Made by a program: the position numbers and the translations under genes
DNA from: Gari tellinella
Taxonomy: Eukaryota; Mollusca; Bivalvia; Cardiida; Psammobiidae
DNA length: 64,000 bases
Assembly (NCBI GenBank): GCA_922989275.2
Contig: OV277861.1
Location: 18,748,540-18,812,539 of the forward strand
Reading direction: 5' to 3'
In this document: positions 55,302 through 64,000 of the stretch, piece after piece
How the letters are laid out: each line of letters starts with the position of its first letter
How positions within the stretch are numbered: position 1 is the stretch's first letter
Notes under the pieces: generated by a model
The model's database searches: none
The model's input: only the letters and a program-made list of their open reading frames with translations
Told to the model about the DNA's origin: nothing

Positions 55302-56982
55302 ATAAAACTTCGTACGACAAATGTTGTCGTAAGTCAGATTATAAAAGTCTCAATTATTATTTATTTATCAATCTAATCCTGTCTTGTGACATCTTTTTGG
55401 AATCGTCTTGAAAAGACGATTCCAAAGAGATGTCACAAGACAGGATTAGATAGAGAAATCAGAAATTAAATGTAGAGTAAAAGAGGGCATTATCGACAGT
55501 CGGTAATTATCGACACTTCTTTGTAAACCAATCTTTTCTTATCTTCTACGATCTTTTATTACGTCGTCGGTGTTTTTTAAAGAAAAGTGACGTAGTTTCA
55601 AGTCTAGCTCGCGGGAAAACAAATTCAAATGGCAAGACTGAACCATATATAACGCATATTTACACCACCAACCGTACATTCAGTAAAAAATATCAGTGAC
55701 TTATATCGATCGATAAGCAGGTGTCACGTGATGACATATTAGTCATCGGTTTAACCTTGGACTATAGCTCATGCTGGATGACTTAATACGACACGTTTAT
55801 CTCCCTTACCATGTATAATGACCCAAATCGTCAATATTTACAGTAATAAAGAAAAGGACTGGGTGTCGATAAATGCCTCCAGGTTTTGGGTTATGTTGGC
55901 TGTTATCGACACTGCTTGTGGATCTATCAATGTAAATCCAGATCAGTCCCGTTTATGTTATCAGTAGATCTAGCTCTGGTTCGTAGTACACTAATTTGGA
56001 AATAATACAAAGTCTATTTCACCTATCTTTTAGCGTAACCAATAGGAACACCCTAGAACGACAAATAAACGGGTATAACCGCGAACCTTACAATCAAAAT
56101 AAACGCAATTAACATATAGATCTAGATCTACATCAAATTTTTTAATTATAGCTACGAATCGATCTATAACAGATCAACAAGCATACTTGGGGGAGAGAGA
56201 GACAGAGAGAGAGAAAGAGACGGACAGATATAGACAGAGACAGACAGGCAGACAGACAGGCAGAGAGAGAGAGAGACACAGTGCCAAAAGCCATCTCTGT
56301 CTGATTCTCAGGGCACGATGCCATGAAACTTTTAAACGAAAAATATGACCAAAAGCACCACGGGCATTTTCAATGCAACTTTAAACCGTTCACAGCCTAA
56401 CTACAAATGAAGTGCTCAGCAGAAAAGTTTCGAATAAGACAATTACTATAAATGGGCGTCTGATTCGGATCCAAATTATGTAGTTTAATCGCAATGTACC
56501 GGGATCTATTTTAAGGACAACTGATCATGTCACATGACCGAGTGAAAAAAGCTACAGTAGGCTTGGTTTCGCATTAAATTACACATTCCCTCAATCACTT
56601 CCTCTGTACTTCAATCTTGTACGATTTATAGAGTTGTCAAGCTCGGCAAATGCTTGAATCTACTGTTATTTGACATATTTAATACAGAGATGCATGGGTG
56701 TCGATAATTACCTAGATGTGTCGATAATGGACTACGGTGTTTACGTACAGAAGCTATCATACTGAAACGTTAATTGATAAGCCAGACAAAGGCGATACAG
56801 GAGAAAGGAACCAATGAAATTTTCTCTTTCATATAGAGAACGAATAATTTGAGTTGGTAAGACAAAAAGAAGGTTTCTGATTGGTAGGCTTTTAAGGTGT
56901 CGATAATACCCTCATTTACTCTATTTAAAGTTTTAACTTACGATCGTTTTTGTCGTACGAATTTTTATGAAACGGGCCCCTG
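55302..56982. mobile_element. Family G MITE split by a 1.45-kb TA-target element
   Basis: Family G parts are 55302-55474 and 56922-56982 (ends CATAAAACTTCGTACGAC / GAAACGGGCCCC). Rejoining across TA restores the family G sequence seen at 41830-41896. Confidence 0.75.
55475..56921. mobile_element. Non-autonomous TA-target transposon (element N)
   Basis: 25-bp inverted ends (GAGTAAAAGAGGGCATTATC.. / ..GATAATACCCTCATTTACTC) with TA on both sides. At least seven TTATCGAC/GTCGATAA motifs occur, clustered at the ends (55493, 55508, 55866, 55905, 56698, 56717, 56898). A GA-rich microsatellite lies at 56190-56280. No transposase is found. Confidence 0.75.
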
Positions 56983-57116
56983 GTTATTGACTCGGTGATG
57001 TAATATAAATTATAAATGAGCTGTTTACATAGACAAGGTCCGATTTTTACTTCTGCCTTCCTCTAGCAAACCATATGCAAATCAAGCCCTATGTTCATGA
57101 AAAGTAAATAACTTAC

Positions 57117-57590
57117 CGTCACATTTTCTTCACAGTGGAACTGCTTTTCTACAGGCTGGTCAGCAGTAACGGCCAGTCTCTCAAGTACAGGACTCTCAAG
57201 TACAGGACTGTTGGTAATAGTGGTCTCACTCTGGGATGGAGAACTGGAGATAGGATGATTCCTTCGTGGAGTGCTGGGGCCCGTTTCATAAAACTTCGTA
57301 CGAAAAAATCGATCGTAAGTCAAAACTTTAAAATGCATTTAATTTCTTATTTCTCTATTTAATCCGGTCTTGTGACAAATTTTTGGAATCGTCTTTTCAA
57401 GACGATTCCAAAAATGTGTCACAAGACAGGATTAGATGGAGAAATAAAAGAAATATTGAGACTTTTATAATCAGACTTACGACAACATTTGTCGTACGAA
57501 GTTTTATGAAACGGGCCCCTGATTTCAAAAGTGTCAACCTGTGTGCCTGATTGTTCAAACAACTGTCGACATGACAAACAGGATTTTTTC
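57117..57590 (-). pseudogene. Linker exon copy a, interrupted by family G MITE
   Basis: The minus strand reads CLSCRQLFEQSGTQVDTFEI, is broken by the MITE at 57276-57519, then reads STPRRNHPISSSPSQSETTI, TNSPVLESPVLERLAVTADQ and PVEKQFHCEENVT, up to a strong donor GTGACG|GTAAGT at 57116/57117. No domain is recognised; it is a Ser/Pro-rich linker. The homologous copy at 57880-58320 lacks this MITE. Confidence 0.5.
57276..57519. mobile_element. Family G MITE, copy 3
   Basis: GGGGCCCGTTTCATAAAACT / AGTTTTATGAAACGGGCCCC ends and a GGAATCGTCTTTTCAAGACG hairpin. It sits inside exon-like sequence. Confidence 0.8.
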
Positions 57591-57879
57591 TGTGACACCT
57601 GTTTAATGGAAAATATATATAAAGCCCATTGACATAAATGAGTTCCCACCCTGGTAAAAGAACTGCAACAGAAAACAAGTCGGTAATGGGCAGAATCACT
57701 ATGTTATAAGCAATTAAAGATTGTCATGACTTGTATGACACAAGGCTATTGACTCGGTGATGTAATCTAAATCATAAATGAGCTGTTTACATAGACAAGG
57801 TTTGATTTTTACTTCGGCCTTCCTCCAGCAAATCAAATGCAAATCAAGCCCTACACTCAATAAAAGTAAATAAAGTACT

Positions 57880-58320
57880 GTCACATTTTCTTCCCAGTGG
57901 AACTGCTTTTCTACAGGCTGGTCAGCAGTAACAGCCTGTCTCTCAAGTACAGGACTGCATGGAAGATCAGTGTTGGTAATGGTCTCACCAGGGCTCCAGA
58001 TAAGAGGTAGTTATTTCAACAAATCCAACATTTTCTCACTCTTTTTAGCACCAAATCCTATGGTGTTACTACTCATTAGAATCGTCTCGAAGAGACGATT
58101 CTAATGAGTAGTGACACCAAAGGGTTTAAATCAGAAATAAAGATTTTAGTTTTTGAAAAACTACCCTCATCTGGTGCTCTGTCTCACTCTGGGAAGGAGA
58201 ACTGGTGATAGAATAATGATTCCTTCGTGGAGTGCTGGTTGTAAAAGAAGTGCAAACCTGTGTGCCAGATTGGTCAACCAACCGTCGACTTGACACAGAG
58301 GATTGTTTCTGCTAAATGAG
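57880..58320 (-). pseudogene. Linker exon copy b, interrupted by family C MITE, donor lost
   Basis: VSSRRLVDQSGTQVCTSFTT then STPRRNH and SSPSQSET are broken by a MITE (57989-58181) and resume to a position where the copy a donor G|GTAAGT has become GTACTT. A duplicate of 57117-57590 with different later damage. Confidence 0.5.
57989..58181. mobile_element. Family C MITE with empty-site evidence
   Basis: CAGGGCTCCAGATAAGAGG to ATCTGGTGCTCTG, flanked by TCTCAC on each side. The homologous sequence at 57218-57235 reads GGTCTCACTCTGGG without the element. Confidence 0.85.
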
Positions 58321-58452
58321 TTGCCAGCCTGGTAAAATGTCTACCGTTTCCCCCTCATTCAAAGTGTTATCTTGAAGCTTCAAACTTTAACCCATTTAGA
58401 ATAACCATATTAATAAAACAGGATTGAATTGGAAGCAATAAACCTTCACCAT

Positions 58453-58660
58453 TTATGCACTTTTGGCTTTTTGTGCACCCGCTCTTCTATGTTTGTTTAC
58501 TTCTGTTGTACTTCTTCGGACAATCAGCCCATGTGTAACGGTGTTTATTTCCATTCTCTTCGCCTGTTTGTCTGTAGTTGTGTTACTTTCGAACAATGCC
58601 CTATGTATGTTAAGGGCGCGGTCTGTGGTCAACAAGGCATCTAACACAACTAGCTATAGC
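58453..58660 (-). pseudogene. Myb/SANT-like exon, distant copy
   Basis: LNIHRALFESNTTTDKQAKR matches copy a at 50217-50394, and the same HGLIVRR tail follows. The helix 1 tryptophan is lost. Confidence 0.5.
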
Positions 58661-59120
58661 TAGCTGCTTCAGAATACAATGAAACATACCTGTTTATTGT
58701 CTGTCCTGATATTCTTAATTGTATGACTAAAACTAGCAATTTGGAGAAATTGTCCCAAAACTCTGTAAACAGTCTACTATCTGTGTTTGAAGAAATGAAT
58801 TTGGAGCCAAAACAGTCCAATCAGAGTAAGGTTTACTTCTTCAGTGAGCCAATGAAATGACTTCTATCAAACACTCAGGCATTATATTAAGCTTGCAGAG
58901 TCATCTTATAGCGCAAAATTGCACACTTGTTGCAACCATAAACAAAACTTTGAGAGAGTGTAGCAAACGTCCGTATCAGATAAAAGGTGAAACAGTTTAT
59001 TTAAATTTCAAACTAAAATAATAAACGTAAATATTTCAATCATTTAGCTTAGCAAAACTACTTTATTATCAAACTTTACCAGGAATAATTTAGAAAATAC
59101 AGAATATTTTGTTTGTATTT
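58661..59120. other. Intergenic stretch, no gene seen
   Basis: AT-rich; no repeat ends or coding signal recognised. Confidence 0.4.
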
Positions 59121-59137
59121 CTTTTATTTTATTCTTT

Positions 59138-59392
59138 TTACATTTTTAAAATGCATTCTAGTTTTTTAGTTCTTCCTCCACTTTCTTTAATTGTTTCTTT
59201 GCCTTCTCCTGAAAATATATACACATAAATATTTTTGAGTATATATTCCAGGTTAACCAATAAAAAAAAAACAATTTCATGAAATAATTACATAAGTTGA
59301 TGTAAATTAACACACATACGTTTATTCGGTAATATATTCGACGATTTTGGCGTATCTCTGGTTTCCCAAGTCGAAGCTAGAGTGTTATCCAT
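59138..59392 (-). CDS. Candidate compact two-exon gene, unknown
   Basis: ATG at 59392 (CAGCATGG context) opens MDNTLASTWETRDTPKSSNI LPNK up to a donor AAAC|GTATGT (59319/59320). A 111-nt intron ends TATATATTTTCAG, and exon 2 starts at 59208. The phase-consistent join gives 47 residues ending ECILKM with stop at 59138-59140. In another frame exon 2 reads EKAKKQLKKVEEELKN-stop (59158), which looks more like a natural coiled-coil tail, so the true frame is unsettled. AATAAA signals overlap at 59123-59133. Upstream are CCAAT, a CRE and an AT-rich box. No family is recognised. It could also be a promoter-like intergenic coincidence. Confidence 0.3.
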
Positions 59393-59434
59393 GCTGCTGC
59401 GCGAGTCGGACTGATACTGAGGCTGTTGGAACGC

Positions 59435-59485
59435 CTTATTTTATCGCTTACCAATGACGTCACTAGCCAGTCTTCTCATTGGTTA
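59435..59485 (-). promoter_or_regulatory. CCAAT + CRE + TATA-like promoter candidate
   Basis: On the minus strand: CCAATGAGAAGAC, then TGACGTCATTGG, then GATAAAATAAGG, about 45 bp upstream of the candidate ATG at 59392. The order and spacing suit a Pol II core promoter. Confidence 0.4.
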
Positions 59486-59538
59486 ATCCGGGTTGAATGA
59501 CATCATTAGATGAGTCATCGTATAGGATGGGCGATGAC

Positions 59539-59948
59539 TCACAGGAAAATTCTGATCGAGTTAGTCACTCTTTGCCTGCAGAAACAGCACGTGTTGGTAC
59601 GGAGCACTCGTTCACCGCATGCGAAACACAGCGTATGTCCACAAGGGTTTAGGCGACGGAAATGTCCCGTTCCACCCAAATGGTACACTTTCCGTGGTCT
59701 TCGGTGTGTCCCGCGTGTCCGGTTTCCGTGACTTGAACTCGGGGGACTTCGCTGCTGCGTTTGTATACGGGAGGGCCATTGGACATGAGCGTCGCCGCGA
59801 GATGAGCCGGGTCGCACACCATGAGTGATTCCGCGAACGTTTGAATATACATTCCAGTCCTTCCATCGTGCTGTCCACAATATTGGTTGTTTAACAGCAT
59901 TTACATTCTACTTCAGTAGGCACGTTGATGCAGTTTGCACAGCTGCAC
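59539..59948 (-). pseudogene. Broken RING-finger (MEX3-like) exon
   Basis: The minus strand ends with LNPCGHTLCFACGERVLRTN TCCFCRQRVTNSIRIFL-stop, the C-terminal part of a C3HC4 RING whose closing residues resemble MEX3-family RINGs (PCGH..C..C..CPxC..xxxAIRIF). The preceding zinc ligands lie in another frame: HGKCTIWVERDISVA then stop, with Trp where the second Cys is expected. A one-base loss at GTCGCC|TAAACCC would explain both. An acceptor TTTTTTCATTCAG precedes CSCANCINVPTEVECKCC-stop, a Cys pattern (CxCxxC..CC) reminiscent of P2X7-type C-terminal modules. That second similarity is weak. Confidence 0.5.
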
Positions 59949-59959
59949 CTGAATGAAAA

Positions 59960-60430
59960 AACATGCATGGGGATACCAAATTGAAAACATTTTGTATGTG
60001 TGTGAGGGGTGAGGTTTTAAACTGTGATATATAGCTATCTATTTGTGATACATTTACAATCTCTGGATTTCCAGGTTGAATGAAGCCTCTGTATTCATAC
60101 TCTTTTTTTTACCTCGATGTAATTGAGGTATGAATTCTATTTTTCATTTGCCATGAAGCCGTGTACGCTTGGTTGTGATATAATACTCATTTTACTTACA
60201 TGAAGGAAATCTTGAATACCCGGTAATGTGACGACTCCGTAGAAAACTCATTTCAATATGCCATATGTCAGTTATACAAATTTAAATGGTTGCTCTTAAT
60301 AATGCAGGGTGAAAATAATGTAGAAATCTCCTGTGAGAGCTTTATGCATTATATCTGTAATTTTCACTTGTCTTGCAACTTCACTGAAATAAATTGACTT
60401 CAGTAATTTGTGATGATAATTGGAATAATT
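59960..60430. other. Intergenic stretch, no gene seen
   Basis: A small AATTGAGGTA / TACCTCGATGTAATT palindrome sits near 60111-60130. Otherwise nothing is recognised. Confidence 0.35.
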
Positions 60431-60433
60431 GTA

Positions 60434-60855
60434 CACTGAAACCTCTCTTTGGCCACTAAATGACGGCTTATTGATTGTATTAAAGACAGCTGACAGCTTA
60501 AAGCAAATTAAGTGAATTAATTAAGCTCCTGTGCTTTCACCTTACTTTAACCCTTTAAACCCTAGTCCCGCATATTGGCGTCCTTTGCAAACAGTGTAAA
60601 TGTGAATAGTACACTTGCCCTATGCAAACAGTGAAGACCCAGATCAGAGGGCTCCTAGGAGCCCTCTGATCAGGGTCTTCACTATTTGTCATTATGCCAA
60701 ACATTGACAAAAACAACCGTTAAACGTCAGAAATGGACTAGATTTAAATGGAAACTGGCATTTTCCATATAAAGTTTCAGGGAGGAAAGAGTTAAGCAGT
60801 CACCTGTCTAAACACAAAACAATAAAAAGTAAATTACTGGTTGTAATAGCTAGCT
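60434..60855. mobile_element. Family E MITE interrupted by a family D MITE
   Basis: Family E parts are 60434-60550 and 60792-60855 (..CTTACTTTAA | TTAAGCAGTCACCTGTC..). The inner family D copy, 60551-60791, starts CCCTTTAAACCCTAGTCCCG, ends GGGAGGAAAGAG, and is flanked by TTAA. Intact family E reads CTTTAAGCAGTCACCTG. Confidence 0.75.
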
Positions 60856-61049
60856 TTTATTGTATTTCAAATATGATTTCTGTTTCATTGCTTTTAGTGT
60901 ATTCACTTTGTGATTATTCATGGTAAACTTTCAATCAAACTTGTGTGGAGCAGCCTCTCTCTAAATCAACTGATGGCAGTCTGGTGCATGACTAGGTTTC
61001 TGCTTTACCGGTAACTCTTACCATGCTAGCGGTGGATCTATCCTACCCT

Positions 61050-61112
61050 TTGCAAAGTGTTTGGATCCAGATGAGACGCTGTGTAACACAGTGTCTCATC
61101 AGGATCCCAACT
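61050..61112. repeat. Palindrome GGATCCAGATGAGACGC..
   Basis: GTTTGGATCCAGATGAGACG / TGTCTCATCAGGATCCCAAC around GTGTAACAC. The same layout as the core of families A and F, without ends. Confidence 0.55.
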
Positions 61113-61126
61113 GTTTGACACTCTGA

Positions 61127-61319
61127 CAGGGCTCCAGATAAGAGGGAGGAAACTGCACAAATACACCATTTTCTCACTTATTTTAGCATAAAATCCTATG
61201 GTGTTACTACTCATTAGAATCGTCTCTTCGAGACGATTCTAATGGGTAGTGACACCATAGGGTTTAAAGCAGAAATAAAGATTTTAATTTTTGAAATACC
61301 CTCCTTATCTGGAGCTCTG
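61127..61319. mobile_element. Family C MITE with 6-bp target duplication
   Basis: CAGGGCTCCAGATAAGAGGG / CTTATCTGGAGCTCTG. The flanks CTCTGA are at 61121-61126 and 61320-61325. Confidence 0.85.
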
Positions 61320-61537
61320 CTCTGACCAGGCTGTTTTGAAAAGAATTGTTGAAAATTCCATTTTTAGTACAGAAGCAGACGACAATTGTTGCAGACGAAA
61401 AAATTACCCAGCATGCAAAGAGTTAAGCCATCACCTGTGTTTGAAAGAATGGTAGCTTGACACAAATATTGACTATGAAATAGAAATGTGGCAATTTTAT
61501 AAACATAAGCACACATGTGACCAAAACCTTTATTTTA

Positions 61538-62983
61538 TTAGCTCGCCTATTCGGAGAATGGGGGGGCTTATGGAATCACCCCGGCGTCGGCGTCGGTGTC
61601 GGCGTCGGCGTCGGCGTCGGCGTTGGTTTTTCATGGTTAAAGTTTTGGGGTAAGTGTTGTTATGCACTAATACATCATGAAATATTTGCATTAGGAAGCT
61701 GATATTTGGATTGGAGATGCCCTGTGGGTTGAACATTGATGTTGTGTAGTTAAAATTTAAAAAAAAGTTTAAATTTAGTCAAAATTTCACCTTTTGTGGA
61801 CTTAGGTTTTTCGGCTGATTTCTCATGGTTAAAGTTTTGGGGTAAGTGTTGTTATGCACTAATACTACATGAAATATTTGTATTAGGAAGCTGATATTTG
61901 GAATGGAGGTGCGCTGTGGGTTGAACATTGATGTTGTGTAGTTAAAATTAAAAATAAAGTTTAAATTTAGTCAAAATTTCACCTTTTGTGGACTTAGGTT
62001 TTTCGGCTGATTTCTCATGGTTAAAGTTTTGGGGTAAGTGTTGTTATGCACTAATACTACATGAAATATTTGTATTAGGAAGCTGATATTTGGAATGGAG
62101 GTGCGCTGTGGGTTGAACATTGATGTTGTGTAGTTAAAATTAAAAGAAAAGTTTAAATTTAGTCAAAATTTTACCTTTTGTGGACTTAGGTTTTTCGGCT
62201 GATTTCTCATGGTTTAAGTTTTGGGGTAAGTGTTGTTATGCACTATACTACATGAAATATTTGTATTAGAAAGCTGATATTTGGAATGGAGGTGCCCTGT
62301 GGGTTGAACATTGATGTTGCATAGTTTAAATTTAAAAAAAAGTTTAAATTTAGTCAAAATTTCACCTTTTGTGGACTTAGGTTTTTCGGCTGATATCTCA
62401 TGGTTAAAGTTTTGGGGTAAGTGTTGTGATGCTCTAATACTACTTAAAATAATTGTATTAAGAAGCTGATATTGGGAATCAAGGTGCCCTGTGGGTTGAA
62501 CATTGATGTTACGTAGTTAAAATTTTAAATTTTTTTAAATTTAGTCAAAATTTCACCTGTTGAGGACTTTGGTTTTTCGGCTGATTTCTCATGGTTAAAG
62601 TTTTGGGGTAAGAGTTGTAATGCACTAATACTACATGAAATATTTGTATTAGGAAGCTGATATTTGGAATGGAGGTGCCCTTGGGTTGAACATTGAAGTT
62701 GCGTAGTTATTTGTTTTTTTAAAAGTTTAAATTTAGTCAAAATTACACCTTTTGTGGACTTAGAGTTTTGGGACTGAAATTTCAAAGTTAGTTAAGGAGT
62801 AAGTGTTGGAATGCACTTATACTACATGACATATTTGCATTAGGAAGTTGATATTTTTAATGGAGGTTCCCTGTGGCTTGAATATCAATGTACTGATACA
62901 CTTTTCTTTTGATAGTTACCTATTTAAGAAAGGTTTAATTAGGCGAGCTTTGCTGTTCTCCGACAGCTCTTGTTTTTGCTTTG
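61538..62983. mobile_element. AGCTCGCCT-ended element with ~190-bp tandem units (element O)
   Basis: The left end TTAGCTCGCCTATTCGGAGA is mirrored at right by TTAGGCGAGCTTTGCTGTTC and GACAGCTCTTGTTTT. A GTCGGC hexamer repeat spans 61574-61622. About 6.5 units of ~190 bp follow (TCATGGTTAAAGTTTTGGGG at 61630, 61825, 62018, 62209, 62399, 62588), becoming more diverged to the right. No transposase. Confidence 0.7.
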
Positions 62984-63194
62984 CTGTCAAACTTGTGGTA
63001 CAAAGTTTGTGTCCAACAAAATTGCCGTTTGTCGTTATATTGAATCTCATAGAAATTCGTTCCCATGGAATTCATGTTGATAAGTGAGAATTCTGTTGTA
63101 ATGGATGTCAGTGTATCGAGTCCTGACTTTAGTAATTTATAAATGCGTAAGAAAAATACTTTAGTCATTTATAAATGCGTGAGAAAAATATTTT

Positions 63195-63335
63195 ATATAT
63201 CCTTTCAGGATGATGGTAGCTTAAAGTAAGCTGAAAGTAAAGAAGAATGTGCCTTGAAAGCACATTCTGCTTTACTTTCAACCTGCTTTAAGTGGTCACC
63301 TGTCTTCAAAGCTAGAAACAAGATACGAATTAACT
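63195..63335. mobile_element. Family B MITE, partial
   Basis: TGAAAGTAAAGAAGAATGTG / GCACATTCTGCTTTACTTTC palindrome with CTGTCTTCAAAGCTAGAAAC. The right end is lost next to a family D MITE. Confidence 0.7.
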
Positions 63336-63343
63336 CTTTCCTC

Positions 63344-63576
63344 CCTGAAACCTAAAATTGACAATTCCAGTTTCGATTTTTGTCTAGTTCATTTTTGGCT
63401 TTTAAGAGTTGTTTTTGTCAATTTTGGCATTACTGACAAAACAGTGAAGACCCTGATCAGAGGGCTCCTATAGGAGCCCTCTGATCTGGGCCTTCACTGC
63501 TTGCACAGGACAAGTGTACTATTCACATGTACACTGTTTGAAAAGACGCCTATATGCGGGACTAGGGTTCAAAGGG
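63344..63576. mobile_element. Family D MITE (reverse), TTAA flanks
   Basis: CTCTTTCCTCCCTGAAACC at left and CGGGACTAGGGTTCAAAGGG at right; TTAA at 63340-63343 and 63577-63580. Central hairpin AGGGCTCCTATAGGAGCCCT. Confidence 0.8.
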
Positions 63577-63704
63577 TTAAAGGGTTTAAATAGGACAACT
63601 CTGAAATCTGATCTCTTTGAGGAAAATATTAAAAAAATAAACAATAAAACTTCTCTTTTACAACCACAATATTGGGTTGATTATGAGGTGTTTGGGAAAG
63701 ATGA

Positions 63705-63842
63705 CTGCTAAATTGCAAGGTGACAGTAAAACAGAAAGCTCCTGTAGGAGATTTCTGTTTTACCGTCACTTTGCTGTAATCTGTCACCTTTCTTTTATAC
63801 AGTCAATTGTTTTAGTGGTTGTAATAGAGGGGTTTTTACTGT
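63705..63842. mobile_element. Family E MITE, right part
   Basis: AAACAGAAAGCTCCTGTAGG / GAGATTTCTGTTT hairpin, then AATAGAGGGGTTTTTACTG. The left end is missing. Confidence 0.65.
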
Positions 63843-64000
63843 ATATGCAAAGTCAGTACTATGTTGGAAAGAGAAAACACAAGTTTGATATTTTGCCTTG
63901 ATTCTGTGATATGTACATGTGTTATTATGTGCAATTAAAAAACTGTCAATCTTTAGATAAGTGTAATCTGTTTGGATCCAAATCAGGCACTCTTTGTTGT

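Noticed and set aside
56142..56324. Ser/Leu/Cys-rich frame
   Set aside because: It is a translation of the GA/CA microsatellite inside element N.

Overview
The window looks like nuclear DNA from a marine bivalve mollusc. This is inference. It rests on an AT-rich, intron-rich genome packed with palindromic miniature transposons, a tRNA-derived SINE of the molluscan type, CR1/Jockey-like LINE debris, Helitron and Crypton-like relics, and repeat-bearing AGCTC-ended elements. Species cannot be read from the sequence.

One complete host gene is readable: a plus-strand F-box/leucine-rich-repeat protein with its ATG at 9375 and stop at 30645-30647. Six coding exons (9375-10690, 11905-12076, 14150-14313, 23120-23206, 29546-29660, 30558-30647) join in frame across canonical GT/AG sites to 648 codons including the stop. 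Its 20 kb of introns are almost entirely transposon accretions. Other genic material lies mostly on the minus strand and is fragmentary: a Crypton-like tyrosine recombinase relic (36.7-38.8 kb), tandemly duplicated THAP-tail exons (41.9-43.9 kb), an OB-fold exon (46 kb), two truncated Helitron helicase fragments (45 and 48 kb), BEN-domain exons (49 kb; 51.3-55.0 kb), Myb/SANT-like exons (50 and 58.5 kb), a duplicated linker exon (57-58.3 kb), a possible tiny two-exon gene (59.1-59.4 kb) and a broken RING/MEX3-like exon (59.5-59.9 kb). A tRNA-Ser(UGA) gene lies at 842-923 (minus) and a 5S rRNA fragment at 18483-18550.

Layout: 0-9 kb, MITEs, a LINE inserted in a MITE, an LTR-like miniature element with a tRNA-like module in each terminal repeat, and a satellite-bearing element. 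9-31 kb, the F-box gene; intron 4 holds a 3.9-kb foldback element with satellite arms, a piggyBac-type MITE and a 1.16-kb hAT-like element, all inside one formerly ~250-bp MITE. 31-39 kb, nested DNA elements around the Crypton relic. 40-59 kb, a block where almost every exon-like unit has been tandemly amplified locally, the extreme being about 24 copies of a 154-bp BEN half-exon. 59-64 kb, small-gene candidates and more MITEs.

MITE families used below: A (ends CAGTGGAGAATCTG, TA target), B (ends CCCATTACCCCATA, TTAA target), C (ends CAGGGCTCCAGATAAG, 6-bp target duplications, hAT-like), D (starts CCCTTTGAACCC, TTAA target, piggyBac-like), E (ends CAGTAAAACCTCTCTA, TA target, pogo/Tigger-like), F (ends CAGTGCTCCCTCTCTACAAC, TA target), G (ends GGGCCCGTTTCATAAAAC).
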